From Onchocerca lupi (taxonomy: Eukaryota > Nematoda > Chromadorea > Rhabditida > Onchocercidae): a stretch of DNA of 64,000 bases. Positions 35,651-46,589 of this stretch are shown here, piece after piece (position 1 is the stretch's first letter; each line of letters starts with the position of its first letter). The notes beneath the pieces were generated by a model that made no database searches, was not told where the DNA came from, and saw only the letters and a list, made by a program, of their open reading frames with translations. The stretch is from contig JAOVVO010000141.1 of assembly GCA_028564675.1 (NCBI GenBank), forward strand, positions 62,001-126,000, written 5' to 3'. Both the position numbers and the translations under genes were made by a program.

Positions 35651-38600
35651 CTACCAATCTTCTTCGATTTCATCTGGCATTCCCTCCTCTTCCTCGATTT
35701 GACTACTCAGTTTCTTAACATCTTCCTTGATTGCATCACGAATCCGATCAATAACTTTCTGGAAAACATATATTGAAACTACAAATCAATTGTAGTTATG
35801 TCCTTGTTGCTTGTTTACGCAACTCAAAAAAAAAATGTTGCAGAACCAAGTGCAAAATTGGATTACTTTTGTAGGGATTGCATTTCTTCAGCCAAAATAT
35901 AAAGAATAGACGAAATATATAGCCTATCCAATTTTGGCCTATTTTTCTTGGTTGTTTATTCTGTTGATTATCTTGCGGAATATTAAGGAACCAAAAAGAA
36001 TTATTTACCGGCGGCAGCCATCCGTTTTGCGGATCAGCTTTTTCGCAATGTGCAAAAAATTCTTTTCGTACGATTTCTTCAGCAACTGGAAGCTTCACAT
36101 CACATATACAGTACCACATCTGTCGCACACGAGGAAGCTCTCCTGCAAATGAAAAAGGTACATCGACAATTTATTTAACACATCATGACGATCAATATCT
36201 CAGAACGTAAGTCCAGTATTTTTCGATGTATCAGAACATGAGTCTAGTATTGATCTCGAGTAGACGAGTTAAATAAGTTTCACCAATTCCATCTGAATGA
36301 ATAAAGTTTGCGGCTGAATCGAAGCAATTCCTATTCTTCCGAAATATCGAATTATAATGAGAGAATGAAAATGATTTATATCTGCAAAAATTTTGCCATA
36401 AATTACCGGGTATATACATATAATCAATATGCTCTTCTGTAAGAGAACCGTATGTCGACGGAATCGCTGGTGCTAACGATGAAGCACTTGTGACTGAGAC
36501 ATGTCCTGGTCGTTCACTATTTTTCTATAAATTTCGGAATTTAAGTCAGTGAATTTAGCTAATATAACCAATTCTTCATGAAGATTCAAATTAAAATTTA
36601 TTTACTAGGCCTAAAATATATTAATTAATTGGCCGAAAAGTATAATATATAGTTCTATAATACGGTTTCACATGAGAATAGACTGATTTGAAGATCTTGT
36701 GAAGAAACAAATTACACTAATTAATATGAATAAAACTCAAGCTTACAGTTACAATCTTTAAACGCTGCCTTTCGGGTATTTTAGCATGTTGTCGAAATGT
36801 CACCATCACTGATTGGTACTGTTTTGCCTGCAACAATTAGATATCTACCGAGCCAAGAGATATATTATCAATATGAAGACATACATTTGGATCAACTCTT
36901 GGATCATATCCGAATCGGCACCACAAACGTCCCCATGGTCCATTTAAAATGTAAAATGCAAACTTTTGAAGCAATGTTCTGAAAAAGAGAACCATAGATA
37001 AATTATTTAGAAAAGCAGATAGATTGATGTATCATTCCTTCAGGTACCTCTGCACCAAAAAACAAATTATTTTCCCTGCAAAATATTACTTCTTTGACTG
37101 CACAAAAAGCACTTTTTAATTGCTTTTATATTTATTTTATTACTTCAAAATAATTATATCCCACTCATACTTTATTAAACCATCATCCAGCCCTGTTTTC
37201 TTAAGAATACCCACTCTGGTCCACATTGGTCGTTCTTCGAACAAATCCTGTAGCAAACGATGAGGTTCGTCGTTTTTACACCTATAAATATATTAACAAA
37301 GTATTTTCACAGAAAGATCTTTCATGATGTAGTTAGTAGTTAGATCTCAAATTCAAAGCAACGATTCGGTCATTTCAACTATGTTATCATCGAAGAAATA
37401 CTGGACTAATTTGCTGGCAATATTAATGATATAATTATTAAAACGCATAATTTCTGAGAAATAAAAGAAACAAATTCATGTTGCTACAAAAGAAACAAGA
37501 ATTCCTAATTTAAATCTAATGGTTATTGAACTAGTTTTTTTCTTTTTTTTTTTTTTTTTAAATTATTGAAATATTAAACCTAATGTTTGCGTCATTGACA
37601 GCGTCTTCAGTGGGTTGTTTTGGAAATTCGGCAGTCGAATGCACCGTTACTGATAATGCTTTTCTTTCCGATCGTAAACCTGAGAAATTAACAATCTGAG
37701 GGATTAAACTTATTAAATTACTTCCTTATGACAGCTCTCTTTTACGTTATCTATGATACTGATTTTTCTTCGTTTTTGAATTATAATGCAGAAATTCCAC
37801 AACTTCGAAAGGTAAAAATGGAACGATCATTGACAAATGATCTCATCATTTTCACTATACATGACATCAAATATATACGTATGGTAAAGACTAAAAGCTC
37901 CAGCCTATCTTATAATGTAGGCTTTATTAAATCTGGCCTCTCTATCACTTTCTGGTTCCAAAAAAATAACTTCAATAAAGCTACCACGTCTCAGCAAAAC
38001 TTAGAAAAAAGTTGTATTAACTTTGCCCATGTCCAGCACTTTTTCGTTTCACTTTCTCCGGTGAAAAATCAGTTTCTTTGCATAATAATTTGGATGATGG
38101 CACTGAATACCTGTAAATAATTAGCTCACAACCTAAAATATGGTATAATTTGGTATAATTTTTCGCTAATGTTGACCGAAATTCGGCAATCAATAATATA
38201 TCTATGGAACGAAAATAATTTACATTTACTGCGTTAAAATATTTCTACAACATAGTAACAAATGGAAAAACGCATGAGTGTAACAGGGAGCCTTACAAAA
38301 CTTTCTAAATTTCTGCATATATGAATCAACATATACAGGAAATGTTTTAGTGATGAAAATACTGACATCATATTTTCATGTGACTAAAATTCAATTTCTA
38401 TGATTATTAACAGAAAAGTTCCACCTTGAAAACTGATAAGGAGGAAGATGTAGGGGTGTGCGACGCTCATTTTCAGGTTGGTTCCACCATGACAGCGCAC
38501 CTGGAAGATCCAATGGTATCAATTTCGGCACCTAAAAACCCAACTTCAAAGATATTTGTCAATAAGAAGCAATATTAACAATTCTTTTGAATATAATAGA

Positions 38601-39543
38601 AAGACTAGATGATTCTTGCCTTTTTTTATTACGCTCTTCAGTTCTACTTAAAATACTACAACTTTATGCAATAAATCAGCAGGAAACACAATCGATATAC
38701 TGCTGCACTCGTATTAAAGAGTATCATCTAACGCATCATAAATTTTGGCTCAAAATTTGTGACAAAAACTTACCAAATTTTCAAAAGATCCCGGAAATGT
38801 CTCACTCTGACGAATTGGTAAGTAATGAAAATCACACATAGATTTGAATGTGTATACTGTCGAGACCTATAATTTTTTCAATTCTGATTTCAAGTTTTCA
38901 ACTTTAGTTTTCGAAGCAGAAGAACCGAATCAATCAATCGTAAGAAAAATCTGAAAGTACCATTCCAATCACTTTTGCTTGCACACAGTTCGGATCAGAC
39001 TTTTTACGGCGTACCGTTGTAACACACAATACTGTTCCATTACCACCGAACGACTTTTCGGCAGATCCTCGCTCTGATACCAAAGCATTCGCATAAAGAT
39101 TTTTTGGGTGATGTCGCAGTTCGAGTGGACGACCGGCAAAATGGTTCTGCAAAAAGACCAATGAGTATTATGAATTTTAAGATTTGAATGAAGCATATTA
39201 AAACTGTTCAGTGCTTGTGCAGGGCACTGGACTATAAAACTTCGAGCACAAGTAGCGAAACTAATACAATCAAATGCTACGTATATTTCAGCATACTTTT
39301 ATCTGCCACAAATATGGAAAAATGATGGTTACAAATATTAAGTGTCATATTTTCAGATTTGGATCTCAATAACAAGAATTTCTAGGTAACAAATTGAAGT
39401 TCCCATCAACTTTTTTCACTTGCCATGCTAAGAGTTTGAATGCCTCCCAAAGTTTCAATTGCCTTCTCGGTATTCCTCACTATTCCCGGATATGCCACAA
39501 TCACATATTCTGGCAACTTTTCCATGCTCGTTGACGGCCACAT
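35651..39543 (-). CDS. GTF3C5: General transcription factor IIIC subunit 5 (GTF3C5)
   Basis: Twelve minus-strand exons: 39543-39424, 39146-38961, 38531-38425, 38110-38022, 37679-37580, 37281-37181, 37075-37048, 36978-36885, 36827-36747, 36524-36407, 36142-36009 and 35758-35651, giving 421 residues (human about 519). TFIIIC binds A/B boxes of tRNA genes and recruits TFIIIB and Pol III; this subunit is the Tau95/Sfc1 homologue. Matches: VIVAYPGIVRNTEKAIETLGG at the start, then LELRHHP, PLHLPPYQFSR, AEFPKQP, LFEERPMWTR, YILNGPWGRLWCRFGYDPR, LPRVRQMWY, and an acidic tail ending EEEEGMPDEIEEDW. Intron 1 appears to be GC-AG (ATG|gcaagt), because both nearby GT sites give the wrong phase. Exon 7 is only 28 bases. 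The start follows a TTGCAG acceptor by three bases. Confidence 0.9.
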
Positions 39544-39546
39544 CTT

Positions 39547-39557
39547 CTGCAACATGA
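39547..39557 (-). promoter_or_regulatory. Probable trans-splice acceptor of GTF3C5
   Basis: On the minus strand ATGTTGCAG lies three bases before the GTF3C5 ATG. The frame stays open upstream of it for about 590 bases, but that extension has no GTF3C5-like residues, so the acceptor marks the probable mRNA start. Confidence 0.45.
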
Positions 39558-40169
39558 TAACATAGCAGCGAATTATTTTCTGGAAAGAAAAAGAGATAAT
39601 ATTATAGACGATAAAATGCATATTCATCCAAATTTTGGATTGTTCAGTAAGCAAGCGATTGAAGATCGACTTCATCGCCCATAAGTGACACCATCTTCCA
39701 CCTGAATTTGAACAAGACAACTTGGTTTGATTTCTGAAACAAACTACAGAGCCGAAGTAACATACTTCATCTGCCATGCTTTTGTCCAACTCATCACACT
39801 TTTTTTTTTGCTTGATATTACTGTGTGAAGGGCGTGAGACGCACAGTTGCATGCAACATGTCAAGTTATTTCGCAAAAAATTCGTGGAGGGAAAGATTGA
39901 GATAATGACTGAAGTCAAGGGGGAGATAAGGGGGAAGAAGGGACTGGGAGCTTCAGAGTAAAAAGATTTATTGCTGCTAAGGAGAGGGTAGAGACTGGTA
40001 AGATTTACGGAGAAACGCTGATTTGATAGAGCAGAGCGATTCACAGATTGGTTGAGGTTGAAGGTCATTCTAGAAGTAACTACTGTCGCTTGACTGCATG
40101 GATTACGTTTACTACTCATTTCTTTGTTCATTACAGATTAGTTAACGATTACGCCCGTAATTCGGCTTG
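39558..40169. promoter_or_regulatory. Divergent promoter interval, GTF3C5 / GNPNAT1
   Basis: About 610 bases separate the two divergent genes. A purine-rich tract (about 39885-39990, plus strand) is the main compositional feature. An acceptor TTACAG at 40131-40136 probably receives the GNPNAT1 leader. Confidence 0.4.
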
Positions 40170-41799
40170 ATGGATTTGAGTAATACAACTCTAGACAGCA
40201 TGGAAGAAGATAATCACGGCAAGATTCTATCAAGCACAAACGGTACAGATGATTCTTTTTTTTTTGTTTACTTTTGCCATGTAATAGTGTTTTGATATTT
40301 ATAATGGAAGAATTAACTTTGCTACCTTCCTTCTATCATCTCCACGAGTTATTCTTCATTGTGTTTATGAGTAAACCGTAGTATTAAGGATGTTTTGTTT
40401 TCGTTAAAACGATAAATACTTTGCCTGAAGAGCTATCTAACTAAAATTCAGTATCAACTGACTTAAAATGAAATAGGCGAAAAAGCACTTCTGAGACACA
40501 GAAATATTGGCTAAAGCAAGAAAAGTGTTATTCGGGTTCATTGAACTTTTGCAGAATTTTGTTACAGATTGTAAAACAATATTTGCTGAAAGTTTTTTGA
40601 ATTTCATTCATTCACAAGGATTACCAGAAGTACCAGAAGGTTATCATTTGCGACCGTTGATGTCAACCGACTATCGCCGTGGTTATTTAGAACTGTTGTC
40701 ACAACTTACCGTTGTCGGTGATGTTACCGAGGAAATGTTTCTTCGTCGGTGAGTGATTAATAGAACTGATTTTAAATTTAATTTCAGAATAGTGCTTGAT
40801 TTCATGCCGCTTTCAAGTAACGTGGATTTCAAAGAACTCCTCGATCCATTTCAGAACAAATGTTTCAGGTTTTGCTCGTGGACTATTTTAGCTCTCTATG
40901 TTCTATGATAATTGTCTTATAACATCAGCTTGTGTTTTATTCAGTGGGACTAGAGTGTAAATTGCAGATTCAGCTTGATGCGCAGCACATCACCTCCATC
41001 TTATTATATTATCGTTATTGAACATAAAGAGTGAGTTTTTAAAAACAGATTATTTATATAAGATGTTCTTAATGAGGAAATGCAAAATTCTCGATGCATC
41101 CTTAAATAAATTTTATAAATTTCTTTTCCGTTTTTTCGTAGAAAATCTGACTAGGATATTTCATTTGGTAAGTAGTGTCATCATTTGAATAGTGATAAAA
41201 TTTATGTTTTCTGAAAGTGTTAATCAGACCTGCAATATACAGTTATACATCGGTTAGCAAAATTCGATTATCTAAATCTCCGGAATCAAGCATCATTCAT
41301 CTTTTATGAGAGCTGAAAGAAGGGAAGAGAAAATAAATGTAAAAAATATCACTTTCTTTTTTTAAGATCCCTCTAAAGTATAGTATTATATTGATTGGTA
41401 CCAGCTGATGAAATGGTATGCACAGTTTGTCTAATATAAGTTAAAGAAAAAATTATTAGCAAAAGAATTCATTTTTGCTCGTGAATAATGCTGCCGTTTG
41501 ATTGGGAATTAGAATTTTTTCTCAGGATAAAGCGTGTAGTGGCATCAGCAACACTTGTTTTGGAATGGAAATTTATTCATGATACTGGATGTCGAGGTCG
41601 TATTGAAGATGTTGTTGTGGATAAAAGCATTCGTGGACAGCATTTCGGGATGTTGCTCAATCAACATTTGGTAGCGCTGGCGCGATATATTGGTGTTTAT
41701 AAATTATCATTGGAATGCAAAGATGAATTAATATCGTTTTACAAGCAGTTTGGATTCCAAAAAGATGAAGGGAATAATTTTCTGATTCAAAAATTCTGA
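40170..41799 (+). CDS. GNPNAT1: Glucosamine 6-phosphate N-acetyltransferase (GNPNAT1/GNA1)
   Basis: Four exons: 40170-40242, 40568-40748, 40968-41030 and 41526-41799, giving 196 residues (human 184). It transfers acetyl from acetyl-CoA to glucosamine-6-phosphate in the UDP-GlcNAc pathway, which feeds chitin and glycans. Matches to the family: YHLRPLMSTDYRRG, LLSQLTVVGDV, YYIIVIEH, VVASATLVLEWKFIH, CRGRIEDVVVDK, the acetyl-CoA loop RGQHFGMLL, and SLECKDELISFYKQFGF. The start has no homology support beyond the frame; an acceptor lies at 40135-40136. An alternative exon beginning at 40789 is phase-compatible but its peptide is not GNA1-like and soon stops. Confidence 0.94.
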
Positions 41800-42374
41800 A
41801 TTCTATTTGAGTTGGTTAAAATAATTATGGAGGAGAATTTATTGCAATTTCAAGTCTGGTTTTTTTGATTTTTGGCCTCGTTATTTGAATTCTTTTTTTT
41901 TTTTTTTCTTTTTTTAGAATATGTATAAAAATGCTAATAAGATTTGAAAAAAAAGAAAGGAAAAGGGATTTTCGGCAAAAGGAAAGCGAATAATAATTGT
42001 TGTGAGATTCGTAGTGGTTATAATTCTCCAAATGTTGTTTTCATTTTGCTGCACTTTGAATATGAGAATATTTTTAGGAAAGAACTATTATGGTATTTGT
42101 ATGACTATGATTCTTCAAATGTTGTTTCTCATTTTGTTGCTTTCTGTACATGAAAATATTTTTATTAAAGTCTCTTATTCTTCAACACAGGTAAAGTACG
42201 CTTTGTCTGATCTCTCTTAATGAATGCTACTTAATATTTAGATATAATAATTTGTAAATTGTTTTATTTTCTCCTTTCATTTTCTCTCGATCTTTCCAAC
42301 TTGAATTCCAATTCATGAATTTGAATTTCTGGCAGTTGTGAAATTCATTAGGGAGGTTTGTGAATTGTGAAGTG

Positions 42375-42421
42375 TTTTTTTCTTTTTTCTTTTTTCTTTT
42401 TTTTTTTTTTTTTTTTTTTTT
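42375..42421. repeat. Polypyrimidine tract
   Basis: Forty-seven bases of almost pure T with a few C. A second T tract lies at about 42989-43017. Both are simple sequence. Confidence 0.8.
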
Positions 42422-43711
42422 ACAATTAGATTTGATTGTGATTGAATGTTTGAGCTGTTCTTTTAATCGATTTTTTCTTATTCTTTCACTTTAATAAACT
42501 TCTTTATCACTATCACGTTGCTTTATTCCTACCTATAGGTTCTAAAAACCTGGCTACAATTTCTACGGGAAGATTTGTTGTGCTTAAATGAAGATGACAT
42601 TTTTGTTCGGTTCTTTTTCAGATATATCAAGCATTCCATAATAACGGTACTTTTTGGTGCTCCTGTTATCTCTCAACTATATAAATCTTTGTAATTGAGA
42701 TAACATGCTAATAATTTCGTTTTTAGCAATTCGTTAATGGCGCATTAATTAAATGTTGCACTATAAAAGAGGTGAAAGTCAATTGTATCACAAAAGTTCT
42801 ACTGCGTATTAGGAAAAGTGAGTCACCAGTTGAAGATTGATTGTTGCAACTATAATTGAAATTACAAGGGGAAAATTAAAATGAAATCAGCATTTTCTGG
42901 GTTCATTTGAATTTCTGCTGAAAGATCATTGGTATCATTTATTCATTCAGTGCAATTCTCCGATTATAATGTAATAACATAGTAATGCCATCAATTTTTT
43001 TTTTTTTTTTTTTTTTTACTCACGTAAAATAATAGACTGCCTTGTTAATATTATTGGCCGTATAATATTACAGATTAAAAGTGGTCAACTCATGAAATGT
43101 TGCGTGTGCCATTTCTCGCTTCTCTCGATTACAATTTAAATAAGCGTGACAGGGATTGGATTTCTCATCAGCTACCAAAGGTTATTTTTGCAACGAAAAA
43201 TCAGTTGCAGAAAATGTTCACGAAAATGCTGTTTTGCCGAAATTTGCGTTTGCGAAAATTGATGATTAGGGAAATATGGTGTTAGCCAAAATGCAAATTT
43301 TTCAAAAATTCTCAGCCGATAAGTGATTCACCCAGAAATCGTAGATGATGGTTGATTTATTTATGAATTCATTTCTAGCGCAATTTATTCAGAAAAGAGA
43401 GCATTGGTCAATTCAGTTTTTGTTTTGCGAAGTATAATTTAAGCTTTATGAACTGATCAATTTTTGTTCTAATTTTGTATAGCAAGTCATGAAGTTGGAT
43501 TTCATGCGTTTCATGCAAAAAGGTAGTGAAAGGATTTAGATTCTTGTCGCATTGGTATATTTTGATGCTTACTAATAATTCGTAGTATAATTAATTGATT
43601 ATGAGATGAATCATATATAAATAAAGTAGAAGATAAACTTATCTTTTGTAAACTTAACGAAAATAACGATAATCAGTTAAGACCGACGACATCAATCACT
43701 TTTCTAGGAGC

Positions 43712-43726
43712 TTATGCTTTTCTTAG
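43712..43726 (+). promoter_or_regulatory. Probable trans-splice acceptor of the 43.7-48.7 kb cluster
   Basis: ATGCTTTTCTTAG is followed immediately by ATG. No upstream exon is visible, so this is the likely leader addition point for the first gene and perhaps for a polycistronic transcript. Confidence 0.45.
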
Positions 43727-44081
43727 ATGCAAATGACGTATCAGTTTAAATGTTCAGCATTTAAGGAGAGCATTGAAATACCCCGTGAGCATCTACCTGA
43801 TCCAGAAACTGAAAATCTTCCATCAAGCGTCAGTTTTCGCCAAGTATGTTTCCAATTTTCATTAATTTTTCATATCATATCATAAGTTTTATCCTTCCCG
43901 CTATTGTTTTTCTTGCTTCTACACTTCGCCTTTCTTTTATTCAATGATATTTTGAATGTTTTCAGCAGTCTTTTTAAATGTTGGTTTATTCCAGGAATCA
44001 ACGGCCGAGTTGGAAAAGCGTTGGGCTGATACAGGCATTGATCGCATATTCGTTAATCGTCCAAGACCACCACGTATTTGA
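43727..44081 (+). CDS. Unknown 67-residue protein upstream of BORCS5
   Basis: Two exons: 43727-43843 and 43995-44081, phase 0, with a good gtatgt donor and a TTTATTCCAG acceptor. The peptide is charged, without signal or membrane segment: IPREHLPDPETENLPSS in the middle, then ELEKRWADTGIDRIFVN and a basic PRPPRI end. The composition and clean splicing argue for a real gene. I do not recognise the family. The stop lies only 39 bases before the BORCS5 ATG, and those 39 bases contain no AG. The two frames therefore probably share one mRNA, or the downstream gene is trans-spliced inside this frame. Confidence 0.6.
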
Positions 44082-44120
44082 AAATTATATTTCGGAATTA
44101 TTTTGCTGTATAATTGAAAT

Positions 44121-45723
44121 ATGGGTAATGAACAAAGCAGCAGTGATACTAATATTCCCTCATCACATTCATTTTTGCTAAATAAAAGATCGGATGCGAA
44201 GAAGAAAAACAAAATAATTGTTGTTAAGCAAAAAACAAACACGGTAGACTCTTTATGTTCCAAGAATGATGACATAATAAGACGCTTCATGGTAAGCAAT
44301 TTTTCTAAGTTTTTCGATTTTATGAACAAAATATGTTAATATGTCGCTTGTCATCTGCTTTCTCTTATAACTTTTCGAAAACGGACTTTTATTCATGTGT
44401 TTGCAGAAAAGATTTATTTCCAGGACATCCCAAAATATTATCCGATTTTGAAAAGTTCATTAAACCATCCAGGTTTACGTGATCTGCCAGAGGCAGTATT
44501 CAAAGTTAGTCCTCGACCAGTGTTGAAGTTTGCCTATCGTTTGCAAGAACATTTGTCGAGATGTGCTAGTACTGTGGTTACTGAACAAGAATCACTGGGA
44601 AATTCGATGAAAAATGTTAGCATCCTTAATTTCTTTAATTCAGACTTATTTTAGAAAATCAGAATGTTTTTAAAATAATGGAATCGGAAATCAAGCTTCA
44701 CCAGAGAAATAATTAATAACTATTTGTTCAATAACAAATGAAAGAGTTGAGAAAAATAAAATTTCACTTCAGTTTTAGTAGAGAGGTCTTCACGACAATA
44801 AAAAATTTTTTTTTTCATTTCGACAAAAAAAAAAAAAAAAAACACTTAGCGGACGAGACCACTGCTTGAAAAATATGATCGTAAATTTGTTTCGCAAATC
44901 TGATCGCAATTTGAAAAATTTGTTTCGTACATTTCGAATTAGCAACAATCTACAAAGTATATTTTGATAGTAGTAGAAGGTTGCTTAAAGTTATTTTTAG
45001 GAAGTTTCGTGTCGCACGATTCCTTCTCATTTATGATTTCAAACTTGGAAAGATCATCGTTTAGTTTTCAGATGGATCATGATATCGCACTTTTGTTGGT
45101 ACATTTTGGTGACCGAAAGAGATCGATGGACCATTTTCAGAATTATTCGGAAAAAATTATCGATTTACAAGCACACATTTCAAATTTACAAGTAAGACCG
45201 CATTCTTTCTCTTTTTGTTCTAAATTAAAAACATTCATGTTAACATGGAAAATTTTATAAAATAAATAGGAACTCAACTCTCAGCCAGATTTTGACTTGT
45301 AGGGGTCCTGTTTTTCAATGTTTCTGCTAAGTGCTAAGAATTATGAAAATAAATGTTGTACAATATATTATTCATTAAGATTGTTCCAATTAACCTCTAA
45401 GTTCTTTGAAGCTATAACCGCTTTAAAAAATTATAATTAATTTTTTGGTGATAGAATTACCTGTTTAATTTTACTTTCAGCTTCTTTTCCAAAATTTAAT
45501 ATCAATGACTCAAACCCTGAATGATATTCTACCGGAGCAAAAGCGACTGCCACTATTGGATATCGATTATTTTAAAAACGGTACAAAATATTCATTGGAG
45601 GTAAAACACAATGAAATTGTTCGGGAAATAGAAAGTGGAACCTGTTTGATGGATAATAATCAAGATGATTTGCATATCAAGCCTGTTGATGAAGTTGCCG
45701 TAATTGATAAAAATAATGTATGA
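44121..45723 (+). CDS. sam-4: BORC complex subunit 5 (BORCS5/myrlysin, sam-4-like)
   Basis: Exons 44121-44291, 44424-44615, 45072-45191 and 45481-45723 give 241 residues (human 196). BORC sits on lysosomes and presynaptic-vesicle precursors and recruits ARL8 and kinesin. The start MGNEQSSSD matches human MGSEQSSE and carries the N-myristoylation signal MGxxxS/T-like that anchors the subunit. Further matches: IIVVKQ, DIPKYYPILKSSL, RLQEHLSRCA, a helical HFQNYSEKIIDLQAHISNLQ, and MTQTLNDILPEQKRLPLLD near the human C-terminus. The end is uncertain: a donor at 45718 (gtatga) could join, in phase, an exon at 46523-46585 (ELFEDTETG...), giving 260 residues and a stop four bases before the WASHC3 ATG. 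Confidence 0.88.
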
Positions 45724-46512
45724 TTCAATAACTGGGACTAATCATAATCGTTATTTTTCTTACATCGAAAAAACAAACGCTATTGCATCGTACTTTAGAT
45801 TGCTGCAAGGCTTTTTCAACAAAAATTCTGGAATCTGAAAAAAATTTAATGCATATAAGATACAGTAAGGCTTGGAAGAATTCTCTGAGGATGTCTAGTT
45901 TATTTAATAGAGAATGCCTCTATATTTTTTTGACGGAAATTCTTCGTACGGAATGTCTTATAGCAATATCTAATAGCGGTTTTTCTTTTCGTTGATTTCA
46001 ATTTTTGTCATTTATTCAAAAGTAGATTTGAGCCCTGAACATAGTACTGTTCTTATTATGTCTCTTGTTTTATTGATCTTTCTCTTACTTCATATAATTA
46101 TATACGATATGTGTTTCTTGCTGTAAACTAATATTATTGTTTAGTACATTTACTCGAGATTGTTCACTTATTTTTGCATATTATTGTATTTTTGAGTTAG
46201 TTATTCAGTAATTCCGCTATTTATTTAATTTTCTTGAATCTAAAGTGCATCATATGTTTATTTTGAAAATGGTTCATTTTTCATTTGTGTTGTTGCATCC
46301 TTTTTGCTTTTGTCGAAATGTAAAATATAATGAAATTTAATGCAGTGCTATTGCATTTGAAAGTATTAAACCAGGATGCCTTCTCATCTTCCATGTTTAT
46401 TTTATAATCTTTTTACGAAAAGTGAAGTTACAAACAATAGTTTGTTCTAACAAGAATTTGTTGGATAGATTGATAATTTGCCTTTGGTTCGAAGTTATAA
46501 AAGTTTTCGTGA

Positions 46513-46522
46513 TTTCATTCAG
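46513..46522 (+). promoter_or_regulatory. Splice acceptor, cis for BORCS5 or trans for WASHC3
   Basis: TTTCATTCAG is a good acceptor. Used in trans it would give WASHC3 a 67-base leader region. Used in cis it would add a 20-residue terminal exon to BORCS5. The sequence alone cannot decide. Confidence 0.5.
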
Positions 46523-46589
46523 GAACTTTTCGAAGATACAGAAACCGGGAATTCTTTGAGAACTGACACTGAAGACAAGAAATGATTTG

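Larger units (their letters stand above)
41800..43726. other. Intergenic, pyrimidine tracts, no gene seen
   Basis: The stretch is T-rich with two long pyrimidine tracts. The small open frames (for example 43097-43285) lack splice context or family match. Confidence 0.5.

Noticed and set aside
37939..37999. Extra GTF3C5 exon (LLRRGSFIEVIFLEP region)
   Set aside because: It would require an intron of 22-40 bases and has no clean exit. Exon 4 joins 37679 in phase with a better match to human GT3C5.
39406..40131. 241-codon minus-strand open frame
   Set aside because: Only its last 40 codons (from 39543) match GTF3C5. The upstream part lies beyond a splice acceptor and has no family resemblance.
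46480..46500. Possible tRNA B-box (GGTTCGAAG)
   Set aside because: No matching A-box or acceptor stem could be folded around it.
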